A stretch of 64,000 nucleotides of DNA. Origin: Planctomycetota bacterium (lineage in GTDB: Bacteria > Planctomycetota > J058). The stretch is from the NCBI GenBank assembly GCA_023954375.1, contig JAMLIC010000043.1, forward strand, positions 1-64,000. Direction: 5' to 3'. Positions 1-8,080 of this stretch are shown here, piece by piece (positions within the stretch are counted from its first letter, which is position 1; the number at the start of each line of letters is the position of its first letter). Under the pieces are notes generated by a model. The model ran no database searches and was not told the origin of the DNA. It saw only the letters and a list, made by a program, of their open reading frames with translations. The translations under genes and the position numbers were made by a program.

Positions 1-130
<130 letters not shown>

Positions 131-177
131 GACGCACCGCAGCGCCCGCCATCGTTCGGCCACAGCCGCGATCACAC
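131..177 (-). repeat. Dispersed intergenic repeat, head fragment (copy 4)
   Basis: Read on the minus strand, 177 to 131 matches the first ~45 bases of the repeat at 16897 with only a few differences, including the conserved core TGGCGGGCGCTGC. The rest of the element is lost in the poly-C/poly-G run. The assembly apparently breaks inside this repeat, as expected if it is present in many copies. Confidence 0.7.
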
Positions 178-234
178 AGCGCGCGGGGGGGACGGGTATC
201 CTGACGCGCGGACCCGAACCCGAGCGACGCCCCC

Positions 235-1713
235 ATGAAGGACAAGAAGCCCCGCCGCACCGTGCCGCGCGTGCCGAAGGGGTTCCGCGACCTCCCGCCG
301 GAGGTCGTGGCCACGCGGCGGCGCATGGTCGACACCGTGTGCCGCGTCTACGAGCGCTACGGCTTCACGCCGCTGGAGACGCCGGCGGTCGAGTACCTCG
401 ACTGCCTGGGCAAGTTCCTGCCCGAGGCCGACCAGCCCGACGGGGGCGTGTTCGCCTGGCGCTACGACGACGACGAGTGGGTGGCCCTGCGCTACGACCT
501 CACGGCGCCGCTCTCGCGCTACGTGGCCGAGCACTTCCAGGAGCTCGGCACGCCCTTCCGCCGCTACCAGGTGGGGCAGGTGTGGCGCCAGGAGAAGCCC
601 GGCCCCGGCCGCTTCCGCGAGTTCACGCAGCTGGACATCGACATCGTCGGCGCGGGCTCGATGCTCGCCGACGCGGAGGTCGCCTGCGTGATCGCCGAGG
701 CGATCGAGGCGCTCGGCGTCCCGCGCGGCAGCTACGAGGTCCGCATGAACGACCGCAAGGTCCTCAACGGCCTCCTGGAGAGGGTCGGCTGCACGCCCGA
801 GCGCGCCGTGCGCGTGCTGCGCTCGCTCGACAAGATCGACCGCGTCGGGCCCGAGGGGGTCCGCGACCTGCTCGGCCCCGGCCGCGTCGACCCGTCGGGC
901 GACGTCATGGAGGGCGCCGGGCTCGAGCCCGGGCAGATCGACCGGCTGCTCGCCTTCCTGGGCGCGCCGGACGACCGCCAGGGCTACCTGCGCGCCGTGC
1001 GCGAGCTCGTGGCCGGGACGAAGGACGGCGACGCCGGCCTGGCCGAGATGACCGAGCTCGACGAGGTCCTCACCGAGCGCGGCGTGGGCGACGACCGCGT
1101 GCGCTTCTCGGCGGCGATCGTCCGCGGGCTGGCCTACTACACGGGCCCCGTGCTCGAGGTGGTGCTCACCTTCCCCGTCGAGGGCGAGGGGGGCGCGACG
1201 CAGCCGTTCGGCTCGGTCGCCGGCGGCGGGCGCTACGACGGCCTCGTCGGCCGCTTCCTCGGCCAGCAGGTCCCGTCGACCGGCGCGTCGATCGGCGTCG
1301 ACCGCCTGCTCGCCGCGCTCCACGCCCTGAAGAAGCTCCCCGCCCGGCCGGGCCGCTGCCCGGTGCTCGTGACGACGATCGAGGCGCCGCACCGGGCGGA
1401 GTACCAGACGATGGCCGCCGAGCTGCGCGCGGCCGGGCTCGACGTCGAGCTCTACGTGGGCTCGGGCGGCGTGGCCAAGCAGTTCAAGTACGCCGACCGC
1501 CGCGGCTTCACCGTGGCCGTCGTCGCCGGCGGCGACGAGCTCGGCCGGGGCGAGGTGGCCGTGAAGGACCTGCGCCAGGGCGTCGAGCAGTCGCAGGCGA
1601 TCGGCGACCGCGCCGAGTGGCTCCGCACCCTCCCCGGCCAGGTGACCGTGCCGCGCGAGCGGCTGGTCGACACGGTCAAGGAGTTCCTGGCCCGCTACGC
1701 GGACGACGCGTGA
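235..1713 (+). CDS. hisS: Histidine--tRNA ligase
   Basis: This 492-residue class II aminoacyl-tRNA synthetase charges tRNA-His in the cytoplasm. Class II motif 2 lies around residues 108-137, with the FRRYQVGQVWRQEKPGPGRF sequence and the downstream REFTQLDID. The histidine-binding loop GLAYYTGPVLEV is at about 298-309, and the anticodon-binding domain occupies roughly the last 120 residues. The form (GPVLE loop, RKVLNGLL) resembles the long bacterial HisRS branch seen in alphaproteobacteria and planctomycetes rather than the E. coli type. The start is the first ATG after the low-complexity edge; no strong Shine-Dalgarno is visible. The stop overlaps the next gene's GTG start (GTGA), so the two are probably translationally coupled. 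Confidence 0.96.
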   Translation: MKDKKPRRTVPRVPKGFRDLPPEVVATRRRMVDTVCRVYERYGFTPLETPAVEYLDCLGKFLPEADQPDGGVFAWRYDDDEWVALRYDLTAPLSRYVAEHFQELGTPFRRYQVGQVWRQEKPGPGRFREFTQLDIDIVGAGSMLADAEVACVIAEAIEALGVPRGSYEVRMNDRKVLNGLLERVGCTPERAVRVLRSLDKIDRVGPEGVRDLLGPGRVDPSGDVMEGAGLEPGQIDRLLAFLGAPDDRQGYLRAVRELVAGTKDGDAGLAEMTELDEVLTERGVGDDRVRFSAAIVRGLAYYTGPVLEVVLTFPVEGEGGATQPFGSVAGGGRYDGLVGRFLGQQVPSTGASIGVDRLLAALHALKKLPARPGRCPVLVTTIEAPHRAEYQTMAAELRAAGLDVELYVGSGGVAKQFKYADRRGFTVAVVAGGDELGRGEVAVKDLRQGVEQSQAIGDRAEWLRTLPGQVTVPRERLVDTVKEFLARYADDA

Positions 1714-2972
1714 GCGCCCCGATCGCCCTGCACCTCTCGCAGGTCCAGGTCCCGATCGGCGGCGAGGTCACCGGCACGGTCGAGGTCCTCCAGGACCTGC
1801 CCACCGCGCGCGCGGTCGAGGTGCAGCTCGAGGGCGGCGTCGGCATGGCCTTCACCCGCTCGCCGCCCGTGCGCGTCGCCGAGGGGCCGCTCGTCGCCGG
1901 GCAGCGGGTCGAGTTCGCGCTCGAGGTGCCGCCGGACGCGTCGCCGACCTACCTCGGCGAGCGCGTGCGGCGCGACTGGCAGGTGCGGGCCGCCGTCGAC
2001 GGCCCGTGGGCGCTCGACCCGGCCGTCGCCGCGCCGATCGACATCGTGCCCGCGACCCTGCCGACCGCGCAGGCCCGCGAGGCGTTCCTCGCCCGTCGCG
2101 CGGCGGGGAAGGCCGCCAGCCCCGCGGCCGGGCTGGTCGCGAAGGCCTTCGGCTGCCTGCTCGTCGTCGTGTTCATCGTGCCGCTCGTCGTCTTCCTCGC
2201 GCTGCTCTCGCCGGTCTTCCTCGTCCTGTGGGCGCGCGACGGGCTCGTGCGCACGCGGCTGCGCGAGTTCCGGGCGGAGGTCCCGGAGGCGGCGCTCCTC
2301 GGCGACGCGCTGCCGGTCGAGGTGAGCTTCGACCTGCGGCGGCCGATCGACGTGGACGAGGTCACGGTGACGCTGGCCTGCAAGGAGCACTGGGTCACCG
2401 GCGGCGGCAAGAGCTCGCAGCACCACGAGCGGACGATCCACGAGCAGCGGGAGGTGCTGGCCGGGCCCGGCGTCCTCGCCCCGGCCCACCGGCTCGAGCC
2501 GGCGCGGTTCCGCGCCCGCGTGGTGTTCCCGCTCCCGCCGGAGGGGCCGCCCTCGATCGGCCAGGCGCCGCGGCCCGACGTGACCTGGACGGTCACCGCG
2601 CGCGCCTGGCTGGTCGGCTGGCCCGACCCCAAGGAGGAGAAGCGCATCGAGGTGGTCGCCGCCACGGCGCCGGCGCCGCCGGCGCCCGCGCCCGCGGCGG
2701 CGGAGGCCGCGTCCGCCGGGGTCGTCTTCGTCCCCCGCGGCGCGCCGGCGCCCCTGGGCGTGGACGTGGCCACGGCCGGCGCGGCGGTGTGGCCCTGGCT
2801 GGTCCTGCCGTTCGTCGGGCTGGCGGTGGCCGCCGTCGACGTGCTCCTGCGCCTGAACGGCGCGCCCGACCCGTCGGTCCTGCTCGGGCTCCCCCCCTAC
2901 TCGCTCGCGGCGGCGGGCGCCGGGCTGGTCGCCCTGGGCGCGGCGGGGACCACGTGGCGGATGGTGTCCTAG
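1710..2972 (+). CDS. Arrestin-like two-domain membrane protein
   Basis: A 420-residue protein starting at a GTG that overlaps the hisS stop by four bases. The first ~115 residues are beta-rich with the pattern of an arrestin/Spo0M-like sandwich (IGGEVTGTVEV). A long hydrophobic block at about 147-175 follows. Then comes a second beta-rich segment with an HHERTIHEQREVL patch that resembles the C-lobe of arrestin-like proteins. Two more membrane helices close the protein (about 350-375 and 390-415), preceded by an Ala/Pro-rich linker. No catalytic residues are evident. Function is unknown; the fold assignment is inferred from strand patterning and domain duplication and should be tested by structure prediction. 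Confidence 0.6.
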   Translation: MSAPIALHLSQVQVPIGGEVTGTVEVLQDLPTARAVEVQLEGGVGMAFTRSPPVRVAEGPLVAGQRVEFALEVPPDASPTYLGERVRRDWQVRAAVDGPWALDPAVAAPIDIVPATLPTAQAREAFLARRAAGKAASPAAGLVAKAFGCLLVVVFIVPLVVFLALLSPVFLVLWARDGLVRTRLREFRAEVPEAALLGDALPVEVSFDLRRPIDVDEVTVTLACKEHWVTGGGKSSQHHERTIHEQREVLAGPGVLAPAHRLEPARFRARVVFPLPPEGPPSIGQAPRPDVTWTVTARAWLVGWPDPKEEKRIEVVAATAPAPPAPAPAAAEAASAGVVFVPRGAPAPLGVDVATAGAAVWPWLVLPFVGLAVAAVDVLLRLNGAPDPSVLLGLPPYSLAAAGAGLVALGAAGTTWRMVS

Positions 2973-2997
2973 ACGCCGCGCCCCCCACGGTTCACGG

Positions 2998-4104
2998 TCA
3001 GTCGGCCGGCGGGTCGTCGAGATCGATCAACGGCGCCCCCTCGTCGGTCGGCGCCGTCTCGCCCTCGTCGATCCGCCGGCTGGCCTCGAGGAGGAGGCCG
3101 GTGAGCGTGCCGCGCATGGTGCGCTCGCCCGGCTCCGGCTCGGCGACGAACGCGAAGCGCCCGCGCAGGAGCGTGAGCATGCGCAGGACCGCCTCGTCGT
3201 CGGTCAGGTCGCCCCAGCGGGCGAACCGCGGCTCGCCGTGGTGGACGACGAGGACGCCCTGCTGCCGGTCGGCGGAGACGGTGAGCGTGCCCGTCTTCTT
3301 GTTGAACTCGATCCCCTGGAGGACCTCGGCCAGGGGGACCTCCTGCAGCTTGCCCGTCATGGCCGCCAGCGGGCTGAGGCGGGACACGGCCGTGAGCTCG
3401 AGGTTGGTCTTCGTCTCCGACCGCTCGTCCTTGGCGGCCATGTCCTCGTTGCTCTTCAGCTCGACCTCGTAGGGGCCGATCGTCACCACGTCGCCGAGCC
3501 GCAGCGTCGTGTGGCTCACGCGCTGGCCGTTCACGAAGGAGCCGTTGGACGAGCCCTCGTCCTCGAACACGATCGTGCCGGCGCGCACCTTGACCACGGC
3601 GTGACGGCGCGAGACCTCCTTGTGGGGCAGGACGAGGTCGCAGTCGTGGTGGCGGCCGATCGTCAGGACCGGCTTGCCGCCGAGCGGGATCGGCGGCAGC
3701 GGGTCGCAGCAGAGCCAGCCGATCACCGCGCTCGGGTCGACCTCGCTGGCGACGATCCGGGTCGTGGGCGTCGCCTTCCGCGCGGGGGGCGGCGGCTCGA
3801 CCGGGGCCGCGTCGGCGCTCGTCGCCTCGGTCGGGACCGGGCGCTTCATCGGGGCGGTCCGGCGCACGTCGGGCGGGGGCGGCGGCCGGTCGCGCGGCGG
3901 CCCGGGCCGGGGCCCCGGAGGCCCAGGGCGGCGCGGCGGCGTCGGGGCGCCGGCCTGCGCCGCCGGCCCGGCCGCCTGCGGGGGCGCGGGCGCGCCGTCG
4001 CCCGCCGCCTGCGGCAGCGGCGCCTTGCAGATCATGCAGCGGGCGTCACCGAGGCGGTTGGTGAAGCGGCACGCGGGACACTGGATCAGCTTTCTGAACG
4101 CCAC
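2998..4104 (-). CDS. Zinc-ribbon / FHA / DUF4388 signalling protein
   Basis: A 368-residue protein with three modules. The N-terminus has a zinc ribbon (C9, C12, C23, C26). A Pro-rich linker spans about 30-110. An FHA phosphothreonine-binding domain lies at about 144-216, with the GR (150-151), SRRH (165-168) and SSNGSFVNG (185-193) signatures. A DUF4388 (PATAN-like) domain follows at about 247-345 (GKLQEVPLAEVLQGIEFNKKT). FHA plus DUF4388 proteins are common in myxobacteria and planctomycetes in signalling with Ser/Thr kinases and response regulators. The start is GTG. It lies 18 bases downstream of another FHA gene on the same strand, so they are probably co-transcribed. Confidence 0.85.
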   Translation of the reverse strand: MAFRKLIQCPACRFTNRLGDARCMICKAPLPQAAGDGAPAPPQAAGPAAQAGAPTPPRRPGPPGPRPGPPRDRPPPPPDVRRTAPMKRPVPTEATSADAAPVEPPPPARKATPTTRIVASEVDPSAVIGWLCCDPLPPIPLGGKPVLTIGRHHDCDLVLPHKEVSRRHAVVKVRAGTIVFEDEGSSNGSFVNGQRVSHTTLRLGDVVTIGPYEVELKSNEDMAAKDERSETKTNLELTAVSRLSPLAAMTGKLQEVPLAEVLQGIEFNKKTGTLTVSADRQQGVLVVHHGEPRFARWGDLTDDEAVLRMLTLLRGRFAFVAEPEPGERTMRGTLTGLLLEASRRIDEGETAPTDEGAPLIDLDDPPAD

Positions 4105-4122
4105 GGCCCCCCGCGGTCCCGG

Positions 4123-5292
4123 CTACGCGCTCTGGAAGCGGAAGAGGACCTTCCCCATCTTGATCAGGTCGCCCTCGCGCAGCGGGTGGCGCGCGACCAC
4201 CTCGCCGTTCACCTGCGTCCCGTTCGCCGAGCCGCAGTCGATCAGCACCGGCTGCGGGCCCGTCGCGTCGATCCGCGCCTGCCGGCGCGACACCGACGTG
4301 GAGAGGATCTTGACGTCGGCCTCCTTGTCGCGGCCGATGTCGTAGATCTTCCCCGCCGGCAGGTGGAACTCGGTCCCGTCAGGCAGGCCGTCGAGGCACA
4401 CGAGCCGGCAGCCGCGTCCCCCGACGGCGCCCGCCGCCGCCGGGGCGCGGCGCGCGAAGACGTCGTCCATGCTGATCAGGTCCGGCGCCGCCTCGGCGGC
4501 GTGCGCGGCCTCCGGCGGCGCGCCGATCGGGACCCCCATGGCGGGGGTCGGCGGCGCGTGCCCGGAGTTCGGGTGCGCGCCGGGCGGCTGCTGCGGGGCG
4601 GGGGCGTAGCCGGGGTAGCCCGGGTAGCCGGGCGGCGCCGCCGGATAGCCGGGCGGGTAGGCCGCGCCGGGCGGCGGGTAGCCGGGATAGACCCCCGGGT
4701 AGCCCGGGTAGCCGGCCGGATAGCCCTGCGGGGCCGGGCCGGGCGGGTAGCCCGGGGGGGCATAGCCAGGTGGGTAGCCCGGAGGCGCATAGCCGGGCGG
4801 GGCGCCGCCGGGGTAGGCGTAGGGGTGCGGCGGGCGGTAGCCCGGCGGCGCCGCCCCGGCCGGCGCGCCCTGCGGCGGCGGCGCGGGCCGCGGCGCGGGG
4901 CGCGGCTGCGCGGTCGGCGGGGTGGCGGCCTCGGCTGGCTCCGCGTCTCCGGCGCCACCGAACAGCTCGCCGACCTCCACCTCCTCCTGGCCGAAGAGGC
5001 CGCCGCGCGAGACCGTCCCGGCCGCCATGCCGAAGAGGCCCGGGACCGGATCGGTCGGCTCCTCCTCCGGCTCGGGCGCGGGCTCGGGCGCGGGGGGCGG
5101 GACGAGTCGCACCGGCCGGGCCGCCCCGGGATAGACCGGGGGCCCCGCCCCCTGCGGCGGGGCCGCCGCGCGGGCGGGCGGCGGCGCCAGGAACTTGAGC
5201 CGGCAGCGCGGGCACGCGCAGAGCTGGCCTGCCTTGTGGTCCGGCAGGACCATCTGCTCGCGACACCCGAGGCAGACGTACTGGATCGGCAT
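4123..5292 (-). CDS. Zinc-ribbon protein with G/Y/P-rich linker and C-terminal FHA
   Basis: A 389-residue protein. The start MPIQYVCLGC opens directly into a zinc ribbon (C7, C10, C27, C30) like the planctomycete 'hydrogenase/FHA zinc finger' leader. The middle is an intrinsically disordered Pro/Gly/Tyr-rich tract of irregular PPGY-type repeats (encoded at about 4600-4860). The C-terminal ~90 residues are an FHA domain with IGRDKEADVKI, SVSRRQARI and GSANGTQVNG. It probably reads Thr-phosphorylated partners of Ser/Thr kinases such as those at 56-60 kb; the partner is unknown. It is the first gene of a two-gene unit with the FHA/DUF4388 protein and is divergent from hflX. The longer open frame upstream of this ATG is antisense to hflX and is not used. 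Confidence 0.85.
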   Translation of the reverse strand: MPIQYVCLGCREQMVLPDHKAGQLCACPRCRLKFLAPPPARAAAPPQGAGPPVYPGAARPVRLVPPPAPEPAPEPEEEPTDPVPGLFGMAAGTVSRGGLFGQEEVEVGELFGGAGDAEPAEAATPPTAQPRPAPRPAPPPQGAPAGAAPPGYRPPHPYAYPGGAPPGYAPPGYPPGYAPPGYPPGPAPQGYPAGYPGYPGVYPGYPPPGAAYPPGYPAAPPGYPGYPGYAPAPQQPPGAHPNSGHAPPTPAMGVPIGAPPEAAHAAEAAPDLISMDDVFARRAPAAAGAVGGRGCRLVCLDGLPDGTEFHLPAGKIYDIGRDKEADVKILSTSVSRRQARIDATGPQPVLIDCGSANGTQVNGEVVARHPLREGDLIKMGKVLFRFQSA

Positions 5293-5406
5293 AACCCCTG
5301 CCACGGCCCTGGCGCGCGGCCGTCCGCGCGCGCCCAGAGACTCTATCAGCCGGCCCAACCCGCAACCAGGCGGGGCGATATCGACGCTGGCAGGCCCGAC
5401 GGCCTG

Positions 5407-7188
5407 ATGCATCATGGAGAGCCGGGAGGCACGCTGGCGCAGGTCAAGGGGATCACGAAGGGGCTGAAGGCGAGCGACATGCGGGCGCTCGAGCGTCTGC
5501 TCCGCCGGCGGGTGCCGCCCGAGGCGACCGCCACGCCCGACCTCGTGCGCGAGCTCGCGGAGCTGAGCCAGGCGATCGGTCGCCGGCTGGGCGTGCTCCT
5601 GGACCGCGGCGGCGCCGTGCGCGACGTGTTCCTCGGCGACGCGACGACCCTGCCGGTGCCCTCGCTCGACCGCGAGCGCCGCGGCCAGGGCCGCCTCAAG
5701 GGGCTCCGCTGGCTGGCGACCGTCCTCCGCCCTACGGAGGAGCCGAGCGGCCGCGACCTCAACGACCTGATCCGCTGGCGCCTCGACCTGCTCCTCCTGA
5801 TCGAGGTCGGCCCCGACGGGCTGCCGACGTCGACGCGCGAGGTCGTCCTCGTGCCCTCGCAGGAGGACGGCTCGCGCGGGGTGCGCGTGGGGCCGCGCCG
5901 CGCGCCGCACCTCGTGCGCACCGACCTGCCGGAGCTCGTGGCCGAGCTCGAGGAGGCCTTCGAGCGGGCGACGCCGGGCGCGCGCACGACGGGGCCGGCG
6001 CGCACGCCGGCGCTCCTGGCCGTCGTCTCGACGGCGTCGCGGCGGCACATCGACGAGGACCTGGCCGAGCTGCGCGAGCTGGCGCGCGCGGCCGACCTCG
6101 ACGTGAAGGGCGAGGTCCACCAGCGGCGCGACCACATGGACCCGCACACCCTGCTCGGGCGCGGGCGCGTGGCCGACCTGTCGGCGCTGGCGCTCACGAC
6201 CGGCGCCGAGCTGGTCGTGTTCAACGAGCAGCTCGCGCCGCGGCAGCTGGTCGCGCTCGAGGACCAGCTCGGGCTGCGCGTGATCGACCGCACCGAGCTG
6301 ATCCTGGACCTGTTCGCCGGGCGCGCGCGCACCCACGCGGGCAAGCTGCAGGTCGAGGCGGCGCGGCTGCGGTACATGCTCCCGCGCCTGCTGGGGCGCG
6401 GGGGCGAGCTGTCGCGGGTCGGCGGCCGCGGCGGCGCCGGCTTCGGCCGCACGCGCGGCGCGGGCGAGAAGAAGCTCGAGATCGACCGGCGCGCGATCCG
6501 CGCGCGGCTCGACGGGATCGAGCGCGAGCTGAAGCAGCTCGGGCGGCAGCGGGCCATGCGCCGCACGCGGCGCAGGAAGAACCGCCTCCCGCACGTGGCG
6601 CTCGTCGGCTACACGAACGTCGGCAAGTCGACGCTCTTCAACCGGCTCACCGACGCCGAGGTGCTGGCCGAGGACATGCTCTTCGCCACGCTCGACCCGA
6701 CGATCCGCCACCGGCGCCTCCCCGGCGGGCGCCGCGTCGTCATGTCGGACACGGTGGGGTTCATCCGCTCGCTGCCGCGCGACCTCCTCGAGGCGTTCGG
6801 GGCCACGCTCGACGAGCTGGCGGACGCCAGCGTCCTGGTCCACGTCGCCGACGCCAGCGACCCCGACGTGTTCGAGCGCGTGGGCACCGTGCGCCGGATC
6901 CTGCGCGACCTCGGCCACGGCGACGCGCCGGAGGTCCTCGTCCTCAACAAGTCGGACCGGCTCGAGGACCCGTCGGCCTTCGTGCCGCTCGCCCAGACGC
7001 TGTCGCCCGCGCCCGTGCTCCTGTCCGCGCGCAGCGGCCCCGTCGACGAGCTCCTGGCCCGCGTCGAGGCGGCGCTCGGCGCGCCGCCGCCCGCGGACGA
7101 CGTGCTCGACGTCTCTGACGACCTGGTGTCCGAGGACGGGCTCGAGCCGGCGGTCGCGGGCGAGGACGACGGCGCCGGGGGCGAGTAG
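5407..7188 (+). CDS. hflX: GTPase HflX
   Basis: A 593-residue TRAFAC-class GTPase of the HflX family, which binds the 50S subunit and helps split stalled or stressed ribosomes. It has the long N-terminal region seen in the larger HflX forms (LGVLLDRGGAVRDVFLGD near residue 60). The HflX core follows (HTLLGRGRVADL, FNEQLAPRQL, DRTELILDLFAGRA, a Gly-rich GGRGGAGFGRTRGAGEKKLE loop). The G domain has G1 GYTNVGKST at about 401-409, DTVGF at about 447, and G4 NKSD near 513. An acidic, Glu/Asp-rich tail ends the protein. The start ATG is the only good in-frame one after the divergent FHA gene, with a weak ribosome site. Confidence 0.93.
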   Translation: MHHGEPGGTLAQVKGITKGLKASDMRALERLLRRRVPPEATATPDLVRELAELSQAIGRRLGVLLDRGGAVRDVFLGDATTLPVPSLDRERRGQGRLKGLRWLATVLRPTEEPSGRDLNDLIRWRLDLLLLIEVGPDGLPTSTREVVLVPSQEDGSRGVRVGPRRAPHLVRTDLPELVAELEEAFERATPGARTTGPARTPALLAVVSTASRRHIDEDLAELRELARAADLDVKGEVHQRRDHMDPHTLLGRGRVADLSALALTTGAELVVFNEQLAPRQLVALEDQLGLRVIDRTELILDLFAGRARTHAGKLQVEAARLRYMLPRLLGRGGELSRVGGRGGAGFGRTRGAGEKKLEIDRRAIRARLDGIERELKQLGRQRAMRRTRRRKNRLPHVALVGYTNVGKSTLFNRLTDAEVLAEDMLFATLDPTIRHRRLPGGRRVVMSDTVGFIRSLPRDLLEAFGATLDELADASVLVHVADASDPDVFERVGTVRRILRDLGHGDAPEVLVLNKSDRLEDPSAFVPLAQTLSPAPVLLSARSGPVDELLARVEAALGAPPPADDVLDVSDDLVSEDGLEPAVAGEDDGAGGE

Positions 7189-7195
7189 CTCACGG

Positions 7196-7423
7196 GCGAA
7201 CCCGTCTTCGGAGGGCGGCCGAGCCGCCTCCGAGCACACCTCACCGCGCCTTCGCAGCGAGAGCCCCAGGCGAGGCGGAGGAGGGCGAGGCGATGCCGCG
7301 CGAAGGCGAGGAAAGGCGGCCTCCTGGCCGCCGACCGAGCCTGAGCGGCCAGGGTGTCGCGCGAAGCGCGACACCCTGGCGAACGGCAGCGCCCGCCCTC
7401 CTCCGCCGCAGCCGCGGTCACAC
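7196..7423 (-). repeat. Dispersed structured intergenic repeat (copy 1)
   Basis: The minus strand of 7423-7196 aligns along nearly its whole length with 16897-17120. Conserved blocks are TGTGACCGCGGCTGCGG at the head, GCTCAGGCTCGGTCGGCGG in the middle and GCGAAGGCGCGGTGAGGTGT near the tail. A perfect 15-bp inverted repeat with a 3-base loop lies at 7348-7362/7366-7380. A second hairpin (GGCGGCC/GGCCGCC) lies just beyond it. The head abuts the TAG stop of the minus-strand PEGA-type gene. Confidence 0.9.
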
Positions 7424-8031
7424 TAGCGAGGGGCGAGGGCGTCCCGGGGGGGCTGCCCGCACTCCTGGCAGGGGCGGCCGTGGACGACGACCGCGCGGCA
7501 GATCTCGCACGTGCGCGCGTCGGCCTGGCGCAGGTCGGAGCGCACCTCGACGGTGCCCTTGGGCGGGGGCGCCTTCGGTGCCAGCGGGTCGTCGTGCGGC
7601 ATGAGCCGCGGCGCCGGCGGGAACTGGGCCGACAGCGGCGGCTCCTCGGCGCCCGGGGCGCGGCCGAGGTTCAGCACGACCTTGTCGGGGAACGTGTAGA
7701 GGGCGCCCGTCAGCCAGTCGATCCACAGGCCGAGGCCCAGGGTGAGGAAGACGTTGGCGATCACCACGCCGGTGCGCGTCGAGCGCGTGACCTGCGTCCC
7801 GGCCTGCATGCCGTCGAGCCGCGCCTCGACCCGGTGCTCCTCCGCCGGGTCGAGGAGGACGACCGCGGGCCCGGTCGCGTTCACCGGGGCGCCGTCGACG
7901 AAGAGCGCGGCCCCGGCGGGGTTGGTGACGACCCGCACCTCGCGGTCGGCCGCCAGCCCCACGATCGACCCGCAGCCGGGCCCGGCGGCCACGGCAAGGG
8001 CACACGCGACCACCAGCGCCTCGCGCAGCAT
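7423..8031 (-). CDS. PEGA-type exported/membrane protein with C-terminal zinc ribbon
   Basis: A 202-residue protein. The N-terminus is a hydrophobic signal (LVVACALAVAAGPGCG) with a Cys that could be a lipidation site, although PGC is a poor lipobox. Residues ~30-75 look like a PEGA carbohydrate- or envelope-associated domain (VRVVTNPAGAALFVDG, then GPAVVLL). A membrane helix follows at about 88-110 (VVIANVFLTLGLGLWIDWL). The tail has a CxxC...CxxC zinc ribbon (CEICRAVVVHGRPCQECG), unusual for a purely exported protein and suggesting the tail may face the cytoplasm. The stop codon is followed at once by a copy of the dispersed repeat. Function unknown. Confidence 0.7.
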   Translation of the reverse strand: MLREALVVACALAVAAGPGCGSIVGLAADREVRVVTNPAGAALFVDGAPVNATGPAVVLLDPAEEHRVEARLDGMQAGTQVTRSTRTGVVIANVFLTLGLGLWIDWLTGALYTFPDKVVLNLGRAPGAEEPPLSAQFPPAPRLMPHDDPLAPKAPPPKGTVEVRSDLRQADARTCEICRAVVVHGRPCQECGQPPRDALAPR

Positions 8032-8080
8032 GAGGTTCCTCCGCTCGCAACCATAGCAGCCGGTCGGGGCGGGGCCAAAC

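Noticed and set aside
4600..4860. Short direct repeats that could suggest a CRISPR or minisatellite
   Set aside because: They are in-frame codons for PPGY-like units of the FHA protein; there are no regular repeat/spacer lengths.
5293..7374. Minus-strand open frame continuing upstream of the G/Y/P-FHA protein
   Set aside because: It is a high-GC shadow of hflX with Arg/Ala-rich composition and no recognisable domain.
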